DNA of 64,000 bases, taken from Pseudomonas furukawaii (GTDB lineage: Bacteria > Pseudomonadota > Gammaproteobacteria > Pseudomonadales > Pseudomonadaceae). Of this stretch, positions 44,196 to 53,579 are shown piece by piece. The notes beneath the pieces are model-generated. The model made no database searches and was not told where the DNA came from. It saw only the letters and a program-made list of their open reading frames with translations. A program made the translations under genes and the position numbers. The DNA lies in NCBI RefSeq assembly GCF_002355475.1, contig NZ_AP014862.1, positions 4,464,001 through 4,528,000 on the forward strand, read 5' to 3'. The first letter of the stretch is position 1, and the number at the start of each line of letters is the position of its first letter.

Positions 44196-44326
44196 TGCGC
44201 CTCTCCTTCTTCCCGGGCATCCAGTACCAGCGCCATCAGTTGCGCCTCCAGGTTCTGCCAGTCGTCGACACTGACAGCGTGCGGCGCACCGCAGCTTCCG
44301 CCGTCCACTCGCTGTTGTTCGTTCAT
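44192..44326 (-). CDS. 44-residue ORF coupled to the MFS gene
   Basis: ATG at 44326 with GGAGGT 7 bases upstream, stop TGA overlapping the MFS start by 4 bases. The product is soluble, acidic, with one Cys (C12) and an amphipathic helix ('DDWQNLEAQLMALVLDARE'). Strong ribosome site plus overlap suggests genuine translation and coupling. Could be a leader peptide or a small partner. No family recognised. Confidence 0.6.
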   Translation of the reverse strand: MNEQQRVDGGSCGAPHAVSVDDWQNLEAQLMALVLDAREEGEAQ

Positions 44327-44445
44327 TGCAGGTACCTCCAGGCGATGCATTGAGATGACGAGTGACATATATACACCGAATTAGATTATGCATATCATAT
44401 TTTCGACCTGCGGCATGTCCGCTCACCGAACCCGAGGCCATCGCC
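44327..44445. promoter_or_regulatory. Divergent promoter region, MFS / RND efflux
   Basis: An AT-rich core (44365-44403) lies between the divergent efflux genes, containing ATTATGCATATCATA, which could hold -10 elements for both directions. No regulator gene is adjacent. Confidence 0.4.
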
Positions 44446-45540
44446 ATGAACCCTCTCCGCCTTGCTCCCTTCGCCCTGGTGCCTGCCCTGCTGATGCTCG
44501 GCGGCTGTGACAGCCAGGCCGACAGCAGCGCCACCGCGCCACGGCCCCGGGCGGTGCTGGTGGCCGAAGTCCAGGCCGCCAGCCAACAGGATGCCCTCTA
44601 CACCGGCGTGGTGGCGGCCCGCACCGCCAGCGACCTGGGCTTTCGCGTTGGCGGCAAGGTGATCGCCCGCAACGTGGACCCGGGCACCCGCGTCAAGCGT
44701 GGCGACGTGTTGCTGGTGCTGGACAACACCGACTTCGAACTGGCCCTGCGCGCCGCGCGCAACCGGGTGTCCGCCGCCGAAGCGGAACTGCGCCAGGCCC
44801 GTGACGACGAGGCCCGCTATCGCCGCCTGGCCGGTACCGGCGCGGTGTCCCGCCAGGTGTTCGACCAGGCCGCCACCCGCCTGCGGGTGGCCCAGGCAGA
44901 TCGGGCCGCGGCCGTCTCGGAAGCCGCCCAGGTGGAGAACCGCCGCACCTACTCGACCCTGAAAGCCGACGCCGATGGCGTGATCACCGACGTCCGCGTG
45001 GACCGTGGCCAGGTGGTGGCCGAAGGGCAGATCGTCGCCAGCCTCGCCCATGACGGCGCCCGGGAAGCGGTGATCGACATTCCGGAAACCCAGCGCACCC
45101 TCGCCGGCCATTCGGCCCGCGCCTATCCCTATGGCGCCAGCGGCGATGCCGTCCCCGCGCAACTGCGGGAACTCTCGGCGGCGGCGGACACCACCACCCG
45201 CACCTTCCGTGCGCGCTACACCCTGGGCGGCGACTCCAGCGCCCTGGCCATCGGTTCCACCGTCACCCTGCGCCTGGATGGCGATGCCCGGCAGCGACAG
45301 GTGCGGGTCCCCCTGGGCGCCCTGCACGACAAGGGCCAGGGCGCCGGCGTCTGGGTCATCGATGCCCAGTCGCGGGTAAAACTGCGCCCGGTCCGGGTCG
45401 CTCGCCTGGAACAGGAAGAGGCGGTGCTGGAGGGTGGCGTACAGCCGGGTGAACGCATCGTCGCCCTGGGCGCCCACCTGCTCAATGCCGATGACCCCGT
45501 CCGCGAGCTGCCAGCCCCCGAGCTGGCCCTGGAGCGCTGA
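44446..45540 (+). CDS. RND efflux periplasmic adaptor lipoprotein
   Basis: A 364-aa membrane-fusion protein. Lipobox 'LMLGGC' puts the acylated Cys at about residue 17. The lipoyl half-motif 'LGFRVGGKVIARNVDPGTRV' and the long coiled-coil hairpin (about 95-165, 'AELRQARDDEARYRRLAGTG') are clear, followed by beta-barrel. It links the RND pump encoded 1 base later to an outer-membrane channel; no outer-membrane gene is adjacent, so TolC/OprM-type sharing is likely. ATG 44446. Confidence 0.9.
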   Translation: MNPLRLAPFALVPALLMLGGCDSQADSSATAPRPRAVLVAEVQAASQQDALYTGVVAARTASDLGFRVGGKVIARNVDPGTRVKRGDVLLVLDNTDFELALRAARNRVSAAEAELRQARDDEARYRRLAGTGAVSRQVFDQAATRLRVAQADRAAAVSEAAQVENRRTYSTLKADADGVITDVRVDRGQVVAEGQIVASLAHDGAREAVIDIPETQRTLAGHSARAYPYGASGDAVPAQLRELSAAADTTTRTFRARYTLGGDSSALAIGSTVTLRLDGDARQRQVRVPLGALHDKGQGAGVWVIDAQSRVKLRPVRVARLEQEEAVLEGGVQPGERIVALGAHLLNADDPVRELPAPELALER

Positions 45541-45541
45541 G

Positions 45542-48500
45542 ATGAACCGTTTCAACCTCTCCGCCCTGGCGGTGCGCAATCCGGCGGTGACGCTGTTCCT
45601 GATCCTCGCCACCCTGCTGGCCGGGGCCATCGCCTTCGGCAAGCTGGGGCGGGCGGAAGACCCGTCGTTCACGGTCAAGACCATGACCATCACCGCCGCC
45701 TGGCCCGGCGCCACGGCGAAAGAAATGCAGGAGCAGGTGGCCGACCGCCTGGAGAAGCGCCTGCAGGAACTGGACTTCTACGACCGTGTGGAGACCATCG
45801 CCCAACCCGGCTTCGTCTCCATGAAGCTGCAGTACCTCGACTCCACCCGCCCCGGGGATATCCAGCAGCTCTTCTACCAGACCCGCAAGAAGCTATCGGA
45901 CGAAGCCCGGCGACTGCCCCAGGGCGTGGTCGGTCCCTTCTTCAACGACGAATACTCCGACGTCTACTTCGCCCTCTACGCCCTGGAAGCGGAGCAGTTG
46001 CCCCACCGCCAGCTGGTGCGCATGGCCGAGGACCTGCGCCAGGACCTGCTGCGCCTGCCCGGGGTGAAGAAGGTGAACATCCTCGGCGAGCAGGCCCAGC
46101 GCATCTTCGTCGAGTTCTCCCATGAGCGCCTGGCCACCCTGGGCCTCAAGCCCGAGCAGATCTTCGAAGCCCTGGCCAAGCAGAACGGCGTGGCCCCGGC
46201 AGGGTTCGTGGAAACCTCCGGTCCCCGGGTCTACATCCGCCTGGATGGCGCCTTCGACAGCCTCCGCCTGATCGAGAACGTCCCCATCAACGCCGGTGGC
46301 AGGTTGCTGCGCATCGCCGACGTGGCCGAGGTGAAGCGCGGCTACGAGGACCCGCCGAGCTACCGCATCCGCCACCAGGGCGAACCGGCGCTGATGCTGG
46401 GGGTGATCATGGAGTCCCGTTTCAATGGCCTGGAACTGGACAAGGCGCTGCAGGCGGAGGAAGACCGCATCCACGCCAACCTGCCCCTGGGCGTGACCTT
46501 CGACAAGGTCTCCGACCAGGCCGAGAAGATCCGCCTGGCGGTGAACGAGTTCATGGTGAAGTTCTTCGTCGCCCTCGCCGTGGTGATGCTCATCAGCCTG
46601 CTGGCCCTGGGCTTCCGCGTCGGCCTGGTGGTGGCCGCCGCCGTCCCCCTGACCCTGTCCATCGTCTTCGTGGTGATGCTGGTCACGGGCCGCGAGTTCG
46701 ACCGCATCACCCTGGGCGCGCTGATCCTCTCCCTCGGCCTGCTGGTGGACGACGCCATCATCGCCATCGAGATGATGGTGGTGAAGCTGGAGGAAGGACT
46801 CGACCGGCTGCAGGCCGCCACCTTCGCCTGGAGTTCCACCGCCGCGCCCATGCTCACCGGCACCCTGGTGACCGTGATCGGCTTCCTGCCGGTGGGCTTC
46901 GCCAAATCGGGCGCGGGGGAATACGCCGGCAATATCTTCTGGATAGTCGGCTTCGCCCTGATCGCTTCCTGGCTGGTGGCGGTGTACTTCACCCCCTACC
47001 TGGGGGTGAAGCTGCTGCCGAAGATCGCGCCCGTGCAGGGCGGCCACGACGCGCTCTACGCCACGCCGCTGTACCAGCGCCTGCGCGCGCTGGTCATCTG
47101 GTGCGTGGACCGGCGCAAGCGGGTCGCCGCCCTGGTGGTGCTGGCCTTCGTCCTGGCCGGCGCCGGCCTGGGTGTGGTGAAGAAGCAGTTCTTCCCCAAC
47201 TCCGACCGCTCGGAACTGCTGGTGGAGATCTACCTGCCGCCAGGCAGCGCCTTCAAGGCCACCGAAGCCGTGGTGGCCCAGGTGGAAAAAGCCCTGCTGG
47301 ACGAACCCGAGACCCGGCTGGTGGACGCCTACGTGGGCGGCGGCGCGCCGCGCTTCTTCCTCTCCCTGAACCCCGAACTGCCGGACCCGGCCTTCGCCAA
47401 GCTGATCGTGCAGACCGCCGACGCCCGCGCCCGCGACGCCCTCAAGGCGCGGATGCAGGCACGCATCGAGTCCGGCGAGTTCCCCTCGGCGCGGGTGCGG
47501 GTCACTCAGCTGGTATTCGGTCCGCCGGTCCCCTTCCCGGTGGTGTTCCGGGTATCCGGCCCGGATCTGGACACCCTGCGCGGACTCAGCGAAGAGGTCC
47601 GCGCCGTGGTGGCCGCCAACCCCATGACCCGCGACACCTTCGTCGATTGGGGCGAACGCGCCAGCGCCTATCGCCTGGTACTGGACCAGGATCGCCTGCG
47701 CCTGCTGGGCTTCACCCCCAATGAGGTGAAGAGCCAGCTCAACGCCCTGCTCAGCGGCAACCCGGTGACCGAGGTGCGCGAAGGCACCCGCAGCGTGGCG
47801 GTGATGGTTCGCGCGCGCAACGCCCAGCGCGAGAACCTGGGCGGCATCGAGGGCCTGACCATCACCAACGCCGCGGGCGTCTCGGTGCCCCTGGAACAGG
47901 TGGGGCGCTTCCAGCCGGTGATGGAGGAGCCCATCCTCAAGCGCCGCGACCGCGAACTCACCTTCGAGGTGCGCGCCGATATCATCCCGGGCACCCAGCC
48001 GCCGGATGTGGAAAAGGCCGTGCTTGCCGACCTGCAAGCCCTCATCGCCAGGCTGCCGGCGGGCTACCGGGTGGTGGTCGGCGGCCCCGTCGAGGAAAGC
48101 GCCAAGGCCAACAAGGCCCTGGCGGCCTGGTTCCCGGTGATGATCCTGCTGACCCTGGTGGTGATCATGTTCCAGGTGCGTTCCTTCTCCCTGATGTTCA
48201 TGGTCTTCGCCACCGCGCCCCTGGGACTGATCGGCGCCATTCCGGCCCTGCTGCTGTTCGACCAGCCCTTTGGCTTCAACGCCATCCTGGCGCTGATCGG
48301 CATCGGCGGCATCCTGATGCGCAATACCCTGATCTTCACCGACCAGATCCAGCGGGAGCAGGCCCAGGGACGGGCCCTTCGCGAGGCCATCATCGAGGCC
48401 ACGGTGCGCCGCACCCGCCCGGTCCTGCTCACCGCGCTGGCCGCCGCCCTGGCCTTCATCCCGCTGACCTTCTCGGTGTTCTGGTCGTCCCTGGCCTATG

Positions 48501-48619
48501 TGCTGATCGGCGGCGTGCTGGTGGGCACGCTGCTCACCCTGCTGTTCCTGCCGGCGCTGTGCGCGCTTGTGCTGCGGGAGAAGCAACCGGTGCAGGAGGC
48601 CGAGGCGGCTCCGGCGTGA
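45542..48619 (+). CDS. RND efflux inner-membrane pump (HAE family)
   Basis: A 1025-aa, 12-helix proton-driven transporter. 'NPAVTLFLILATLLAGAIAF' is helix 1, and 'LGLLVDDAIIAIEMMVVKLE' carries the proton-relay aspartates in helix 4. Full length. Most like the efflux pumps paired with single lipoprotein adaptors and lacking their own TolC gene; exports drugs or small hydrophobics in the family. Start 45542, one base after the adaptor stop, indicates tight coupling. Confidence 0.92.
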   Translation: MNRFNLSALAVRNPAVTLFLILATLLAGAIAFGKLGRAEDPSFTVKTMTITAAWPGATAKEMQEQVADRLEKRLQELDFYDRVETIAQPGFVSMKLQYLDSTRPGDIQQLFYQTRKKLSDEARRLPQGVVGPFFNDEYSDVYFALYALEAEQLPHRQLVRMAEDLRQDLLRLPGVKKVNILGEQAQRIFVEFSHERLATLGLKPEQIFEALAKQNGVAPAGFVETSGPRVYIRLDGAFDSLRLIENVPINAGGRLLRIADVAEVKRGYEDPPSYRIRHQGEPALMLGVIMESRFNGLELDKALQAEEDRIHANLPLGVTFDKVSDQAEKIRLAVNEFMVKFFVALAVVMLISLLALGFRVGLVVAAAVPLTLSIVFVVMLVTGREFDRITLGALILSLGLLVDDAIIAIEMMVVKLEEGLDRLQAATFAWSSTAAPMLTGTLVTVIGFLPVGFAKSGAGEYAGNIFWIVGFALIASWLVAVYFTPYLGVKLLPKIAPVQGGHDALYATPLYQRLRALVIWCVDRRKRVAALVVLAFVLAGAGLGVVKKQFFPNSDRSELLVEIYLPPGSAFKATEAVVAQVEKALLDEPETRLVDAYVGGGAPRFFLSLNPELPDPAFAKLIVQTADARARDALKARMQARIESGEFPSARVRVTQLVFGPPVPFPVVFRVSGPDLDTLRGLSEEVRAVVAANPMTRDTFVDWGERASAYRLVLDQDRLRLLGFTPNEVKSQLNALLSGNPVTEVREGTRSVAVMVRARNAQRENLGGIEGLTITNAAGVSVPLEQVGRFQPVMEEPILKRRDRELTFEVRADIIPGTQPPDVEKAVLADLQALIARLPAGYRVVVGGPVEESAKANKALAAWFPVMILLTLVVIMFQVRSFSLMFMVFATAPLGLIGAIPALLLFDQPFGFNAILALIGIGGILMRNTLIFTDQIQREQAQGRALREAIIEATVRRTRPVLLTALAAALAFIPLTFSVFWSSLAYVLIGGVLVGTLLTLLFLPALCALVLREKQPVQEAEAAPA

Positions 48620-48721
48620 AGCCCCTCAGGTAGGAGCCGGCTTGCCGGCGAATCGCACAGACCGGCTTTTGTAGGAGCCGGCTTGCCGGCGAACCGCGCG
48701 GAGGTGTTCGCGGGCGAATGC
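48620..48721. repeat. Two tandem REP units after the RND pump
   Basis: GTAGGAGCCGGCTTGCCGG at 48631 and again at 48672, same orientation, followed by TTCGCGGGCGAA. They separate the RND operon from the convergent antR. Confidence 0.85.
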
Positions 48722-49732
48722 CTAGAACGAGCGACCGCGCCGGGCTTCCAGGCGCTGGATGGTCATGCTCGGGGTTTCGTCGAACAGCTTGCGGTACTCA
48801 CTGGCGAAGCGGCCCAGGTGGTTGAAACCCCAGGCCATGGCGATCACCGAGATATTGCGCGCGCAGCGGTCTTCCAGCAGCTCCTGGCGCACGGCGGTGA
48901 GGCGATATTTCTTCAGGTAGGCCATGGGGGATTGGCCGAAGTACTTCTTGAAGCCCTCGAACAGCTTGAAGCGGGAAATCCCGGCGGCGCGCTCCACATC
49001 CTCCAGCGACAGGTCCTCGCGGGCATGGGCGTGGATGAAGTCGCGCGCCCGCACCAGGTAATGAGGCAGCTTGATCTCCAGGCGATCCCGCAACTCCGCC
49101 GAGTAGTTGTTCGGCTGGGAGAGGATCAGGCCCTTGATCAGCGCGCTTTCCATGTCGCGGGTGAAGAACAGCTGGCCATAGAGGTCGCGGCTGCGCTCCA
49201 GCTCGTCGGTGAGGTGCCGAGCCATGCGCCACCAGGCGGCGGCCGCGCCGTCCACGGCGTCCATTTCGGGCTGGAAGCACAGGGGCGTGTCCACGGCCCG
49301 CTGCAGCAACTCTTCCAGGGTCTTCTGCATGGCGGCGCGGGGAATGGCCACCTGCAGCTTGTGGCAGTCGCCGCCGATGGTGAGTTCCTGGTTCTCGTGG
49401 GGCGAGATGATCACGCCACGGTCGCGGTCGGACAGCAGCCGCCGGCCGGACTTGTCCAGCTCCTGCTCGCCGGCCAGCGGCAGGCTCAGGCTGTAGCAGT
49501 TGAGGTTGAACTCGTCGCCGACGCCGATGGTGACGTCGGTGCCGTACTCCACGTAGCCCAGGGTGGTGGACATGGACGGCAGCACGTTGCCGCTGTGGTG
49601 GAACTGGATCCGTTCCGGACGGGCGGCCTTCAGGTTGTGCGGCCCGCAGATATTGGCCATCCAGGAGCGAGCCCCGGCGAGGTCGTAGCGATCGGCGGAA
49701 ATATCACGGAAATGATGGTTCTTCGTACTCAT
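48722..49732 (-). CDS. antR: AraC-family activator, probable AntR
   Basis: A 336-aa protein with a C-terminal AraC/XylS double helix-turn-helix (about residues 235-330: 'EDLSLEDVERAAGISRFKLF', 'NISVIAMAWGFNHLGRFASE'). The N-terminal ~200 residues are a beta-rich AraC-type effector domain (AraC_binding_2-like). Divergent from antABC and separated by 729 bases; in Pseudomonas, AntR of this family activates ant (and cat) genes with anthranilate. ATG 49732 chosen over a longer opening to 49762. Confidence 0.85.
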   Translation of the reverse strand: MSTKNHHFRDISADRYDLAGARSWMANICGPHNLKAARPERIQFHHSGNVLPSMSTTLGYVEYGTDVTIGVGDEFNLNCYSLSLPLAGEQELDKSGRRLLSDRDRGVIISPHENQELTIGGDCHKLQVAIPRAAMQKTLEELLQRAVDTPLCFQPEMDAVDGAAAAWWRMARHLTDELERSRDLYGQLFFTRDMESALIKGLILSQPNNYSAELRDRLEIKLPHYLVRARDFIHAHAREDLSLEDVERAAGISRFKLFEGFKKYFGQSPMAYLKKYRLTAVRQELLEDRCARNISVIAMAWGFNHLGRFASEYRKLFDETPSMTIQRLEARRGRSF

Positions 49733-50461
49733 CACGCGGCACCCAATACGGCAATTGGTCATGCGCGCTCTAACGGCGCGTTTGGGCTATCAGAGGCAAG
49801 CTCCATGCCACGCCGGGACTATCCATCGAGGGTCAGAAGAAGAGGATAGCATTCGCAAAATTTCCGGATAGTCGCCTGGCAGCCAGGCCGGCGAAAGGGC
49901 TCTGCCACGAACCTTTCGGTGGCGGCGACGAGCACGAGCGCCTCGCTTTGGCGCAGCATCCGGACAGGCGCCGGGCAACCGCTGGCCACCCTCTGCGCCA
50001 GCGCCGGCGGGGCCTGGCTACCCAGAAGTGGCGGCCTGTTACCGCAAAGCGGGTCGGATGAGGCGCCGGACGGCGGCGATTCGCACTCGACGGATAATCT
50101 TGAATCACTTTTCGGCTAGCCCCTTGCCCCACCCTTCTGCTAGCGACCGGAAAAAGCGTTACCGCAGCCGGCCCCGGGCCGCCGAAGCGTTACCGGGTGC
50201 CGTCGGCGCGGCCGTGAGGGAGGATTCGACACCCCGGCCACGGGGCCTGGCGATCCGCTTTGTCGGCAAAGGCTATCCACTTTTTCTGCCGCGTCCCGAA
50301 TCTCCGAAAGCCTTGATTCACCGGGCTTTCAGGCGATTCGTCCCGCTTCGATCGGGATCAAAAAAACCGGCCCGGCTTCGCCAACTTAGCGGATAGACCG
50401 GAGAGCGCCCGGCTCCTTCTAATGGATCCCACGATTCGCCCGATGTGGAAGGTGCCACGCC
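49733..50461. promoter_or_regulatory. 729-base antR-antA intergenic region
   Basis: No credible gene. It must contain the antA and antR promoters and the AntR binding sites, most likely close to antA (50330-50450). No AraC/XylS half-site repeat stood out clearly. The middle (49850-50300) is GC-rich and structureless to my reading. The distance is unusually long for a divergent pair. Confidence 0.5.
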
Positions 50462-51853
50462 ATGAATACTTCGAACAAAAGCATTGCCCAGTGGAGAGAC
50501 TACGTCAGCGGTTGCCTGGACTTCCGTCCCGAGGAGGGGGTATTCCGCATCGCCCGTGACATGTTCACCGAGCCGGAACTCTTCGACCTGGAGATGGAAC
50601 TGATCTTCGAGCGCAACTGGATCTACGCCTGCCACGAGAGCGAGATTCCCAACGCCCACGATTTCATGACCATGCGCGCCGGCCGCCAGCCGATGATCAT
50701 CACCCGCGACGGCAACGGCCAGCTGCACGCCCTGATCAACGCCTGCCAGCACCGTGGCGCCACCCTCACCCGCGTCGCCAAGGGCAACCAGTCCACCTTC
50801 ACCTGCCCCTTCCACGCCTGGTGCTACAAGAGCGACGGCCGCCTGGTGAAGGTCAAGGCGCCGGGCGAGTACCCGGAAGGCTTCGACAAGGCCACCCGTG
50901 GCCTGAAGAAGGCCCGCATCGAGAGCTACAAGGGCTTCGTCTTCATCAGCCTCGACCCCACCGGCAACGACAGCCTGGAAGACTTCCTCGGCGACGCCAA
51001 GGTGTTCTTCGACATGATGGTGGCCCAGTCCCCCACCGGTGAACTGGAGGTGCTGCCCGGCCGCTCCACCTACACCTTCGACGGCAACTGGAAGCTGCAG
51101 AACGAGAACGGCCTGGACGGTTATCACGTCAGCACCGTGCACTACAACTACGTCGCCACCGTGCAACACCGCCAGCAGGTCAACGCCGCCAAGGGCGCGG
51201 CCAGCGGCACCCTGGACTACAGCAAGCTGGGCGCCGGCGACGCGGAGACCGACGATGGCTGGTTCTCCTTCCACAACGGCCACAGCGTGCTGTTCAGCGA
51301 CATGCCCAACCCCACCGTGCGCCCCGGCTACGCCACCGTGATGCCGCGCCTGGTGGAGGAATACGGCCAGGCCAGGGCCGAGTGGATGATGCACCGCCTG
51401 CGCAACCTGAACATCTACCCCAGCCTGTTCTTCATGGACCAGATCAGCTCCCAGCTGCGCATCGTGCGGCCGGTGGCCTGGAACAAGACCGAGATCATCA
51501 GCCAGTGCATCGGCGTGAAGGGCGAGTCCGACGCCGACCGCGAGAGCCGCATCCGCCAGTTCGAGGACTTCTTCAACGTCTCCGGCCTGGGCACCCCCGA
51601 TGACCTGGTGGAGTTCCGCGAGCAGCAGCGCGGCTTCCAGGGCCGCCTGGAGCGCTGGAGCGACATCTCCCGCGGCTACGACAAGTGGGTCACCGGCCCC
51701 ACCGCCAACAGCGAGGCCCTCGGCATCGCCCCGGCCATGACCGGCACCGAGTTCACCCACGAAGGCCTCTACGTGAACCAGCACGGCAACTGGCAGCGCT
51801 TCCTGCTCGAGGGCCTGGCCAGGAAAGCCCTGAACCTGAAGGAGGTGGAATGA
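50462..51853 (+). CDS. antA: Anthranilate 1,2-dioxygenase large subunit
   Basis: A 463-aa Rieske oxygenase alpha subunit. The Rieske cluster ligands are C95-x-H97 and C115-x2-H118 ('ACQHRGATLTRVAKGNQ' then 'FTCPFHAWCYKS'). The mononuclear iron ligands H222 and H227 ('NGLDGYHVSTVHYNY') with D219 bridging, and D326, are present. It hydroxylates anthranilate, giving catechol, CO2 and ammonia. The N-terminus and insert pattern match AntA more than BenA. Preceded by a weak ribosome site (GGTGCC); antB overlaps its end. Confidence 0.9.
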   Translation: MNTSNKSIAQWRDYVSGCLDFRPEEGVFRIARDMFTEPELFDLEMELIFERNWIYACHESEIPNAHDFMTMRAGRQPMIITRDGNGQLHALINACQHRGATLTRVAKGNQSTFTCPFHAWCYKSDGRLVKVKAPGEYPEGFDKATRGLKKARIESYKGFVFISLDPTGNDSLEDFLGDAKVFFDMMVAQSPTGELEVLPGRSTYTFDGNWKLQNENGLDGYHVSTVHYNYVATVQHRQQVNAAKGAASGTLDYSKLGAGDAETDDGWFSFHNGHSVLFSDMPNPTVRPGYATVMPRLVEEYGQARAEWMMHRLRNLNIYPSLFFMDQISSQLRIVRPVAWNKTEIISQCIGVKGESDADRESRIRQFEDFFNVSGLGTPDDLVEFREQQRGFQGRLERWSDISRGYDKWVTGPTANSEALGIAPAMTGTEFTHEGLYVNQHGNWQRFLLEGLARKALNLKEVE

Positions 51854-52344
51854 TGAATCCGCAACTGCAATACCAGATCGAACAGTTCCTCTACGCCAAG
51901 TCGGCCCTGTGCGACGCCCAGGACTGGGACGCCTACCTGGACCTGTTCGACGAGCACTGCGAGTACCACCTGCCCCAGTGGGACTCCGAGCACGAATACA
52001 CCCAGGACCCGAAGCGCGGCATGTCGCTGATCTACTACGCCAACCGCTCCGGCCTGGAAGACCGCGTGTTCCGCATCCGCACCGGCAAGGCGGCCTCCAC
52101 CATCCCGATGCCGCGCACCGCGCACCTGATCAACAACGTGCGCATCGCCCAGCGCGACGACGGCCAGCTGGAGGTGAAGGCCAACTGGCACACCCTGTTC
52201 CACCGGCTGGGCATGAGCGAGCAGTTCTTCGGTTACGTCACCTACCACCTCAAGCCCGCCGGCGAGAGCTGGAAGATCACCCGCAAGCACATCGTGCTGC
52301 TGAACGACACCATCAACTCGGTGCTCGACTTCTACCACCTCTGA
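51853..52344 (+). CDS. antB: Anthranilate 1,2-dioxygenase small subunit
   Basis: A 163-aa ring-hydroxylating dioxygenase beta subunit with the cone fold of the NTF2-like family ('LYAKSALCDAQDWDAYLDLF', 'RDDGQLEVKANWHTLFHRLG'). It is structural, with no cofactor. Start at the ATG 51853 has GGAGG 7 bases upstream; ATG 51850 is also in frame. It overlaps the antA stop, showing translational coupling. Confidence 0.9.
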   Translation: MNPQLQYQIEQFLYAKSALCDAQDWDAYLDLFDEHCEYHLPQWDSEHEYTQDPKRGMSLIYYANRSGLEDRVFRIRTGKAASTIPMPRTAHLINNVRIAQRDDGQLEVKANWHTLFHRLGMSEQFFGYVTYHLKPAGESWKITRKHIVLLNDTINSVLDFYHL

Positions 52345-52363
52345 TCTGCCGGATACCTGCGCC

Positions 52364-53389
52364 ATGAACCACAAGGTCGCCTTCAGTTTTGCCGACGGCA
52401 AAACCCTGTTCTTCCCCGTGCAGGGCAACGAGATCCTTCTCGACGCCGCCCTGCGCAACGGCATCAACATCCCGCTGGACTGCCGCGAGGGCGTGTGCGG
52501 GACCTGCATGGGCCGCTGCGAGTCCGGCCGCTACGAAATGGACTACGTGGACGACGAGGCCCTCTCGGCCAGGGACCTGGAGCAGCGCAAGATCCTCACC
52601 TGCCAGACCCGCGTGCAGTCGGATGCGTCCTTCTACTTCGACTTCGACTCCACGCTCTGCGGGGCGTCGAAGACGGTGCAGGAGCGCGGCATCGTCACCC
52701 ACGTCGAGCAGGTCTCGCCCACCACCGCGATCCTGCACCTGGACGCGGGCGTCGATGGCCAGCAACTGGATTTCCTGCCCGGGCAGTACGCCCGCCTGCA
52801 GGTGCCGGGCACCGACGCCAGGCGCTCCTACTCCTTCGCCAACCGGCCGAACGCGGCGAACAAGCTGCAGTTCCTCATCCGCCTGCTGCCGGACGGGGTG
52901 ATGAGCAACTACATCCGCGAGCGCTGCAAGGTGGGCGACGAGATCCACTTCGAGGCGCCCCTGGGGGCCTTCTACATGCGCCACATCGAGCGGCCCCTGC
53001 TGCTGGTGGCCGGTGGCACCGGGCTCTCGGCCTTCCTCGGCATGCTCGACGAGATCGCCGAGCGCGGCGGTTGCGGCCAGCCGGTGCACCTCTACTACGG
53101 CGTGCGCCAGGTGGCCGACCTCTGCGAGCTGGAGCGCATCCAGGCCTACGCCGAACGCATCCCGGGCTTCCGCTTCATCCCGGTCATCAGCGACGACGGC
53201 CAGGACTGGCAGGGCAAGCGCGGCTATGTGGCCGAGCACTTCGACGCCGCCGCCCTGCGCGAGGCGCCCTTCGACCTCTACCTCTGCGGCCCGCCGCCCA
53301 TGGTCGAGTCGGTGAAGACCTGGCTCACGGACAACGGCATCGACAACGGCCACCTGTATTTCGAGAAGTTCACCGAGAGCAATAGCTGA
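52364..53389 (+). CDS. antC: Anthranilate dioxygenase reductase
   Basis: A 341-aa electron-transfer component. The plant-type 2Fe-2S ligands C40, C45, C48 and C80 ('LDCREGVCGTCMGRCESG', 'KILTCQTR') are at the N-terminus; FAD-binding 'RRSYSFANRP' is near residue 155; the NADH domain has 'LLLVAGGTGLSAFLGMLDEI'. It passes electrons from NADH to the AntAB Rieske centre. Completes antABC, followed by a REP pair before the transporter operon. Confidence 0.92.
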   Translation: MNHKVAFSFADGKTLFFPVQGNEILLDAALRNGINIPLDCREGVCGTCMGRCESGRYEMDYVDDEALSARDLEQRKILTCQTRVQSDASFYFDFDSTLCGASKTVQERGIVTHVEQVSPTTAILHLDAGVDGQQLDFLPGQYARLQVPGTDARRSYSFANRPNAANKLQFLIRLLPDGVMSNYIRERCKVGDEIHFEAPLGAFYMRHIERPLLLVAGGTGLSAFLGMLDEIAERGGCGQPVHLYYGVRQVADLCELERIQAYAERIPGFRFIPVISDDGQDWQGKRGYVAEHFDAAALREAPFDLYLCGPPPMVESVKTWLTDNGIDNGHLYFEKFTESNS

Positions 53390-53414
53390 TCCCCGGCCCT
53401 TTCGGCGGGTCCGT

Positions 53415-53478
53415 CCCTGTAGGAGCGAGCTGGCTCGCGAACGCAGCCCCTGTTCGCCAGCAAGCTGGCTCCTACGGC
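53415..53478. repeat. Inverted REP pair after antC
   Basis: GTAGGAGCGAGCTGGCTCGC (53420) and its inverse TTCGCCAGCAAGCTGGCTCC (53453). Can form a stem at the end of the antABC transcript. Confidence 0.85.
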
Positions 53479-53579
53479 CCCCATAACCCCAACAAGATCG
53501 CTCCACCCGCTTCAGCAACTGCCCAACACAACAACAGCCGGCCGCGTCCCAAGCGGCCCGCATAACCACGGCGGTAATC

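Noticed and set aside
45893-48586. 897-codon open frame antisense to the RND pump
   Set aside because: Composition rich in His, Gln, Gly, Asp typical of antisense frames in GC-rich genes; no start with a ribosome site; the plus strand has a full-length RND pump with all motifs.
50462-53389. benABC (benzoate dioxygenase) annotation
   Set aside because: The large subunit's N-terminus and pattern, the AraC regulator and adjacency to cat genes fit anthranilate dioxygenase better; no benD follows. Assay would settle it.
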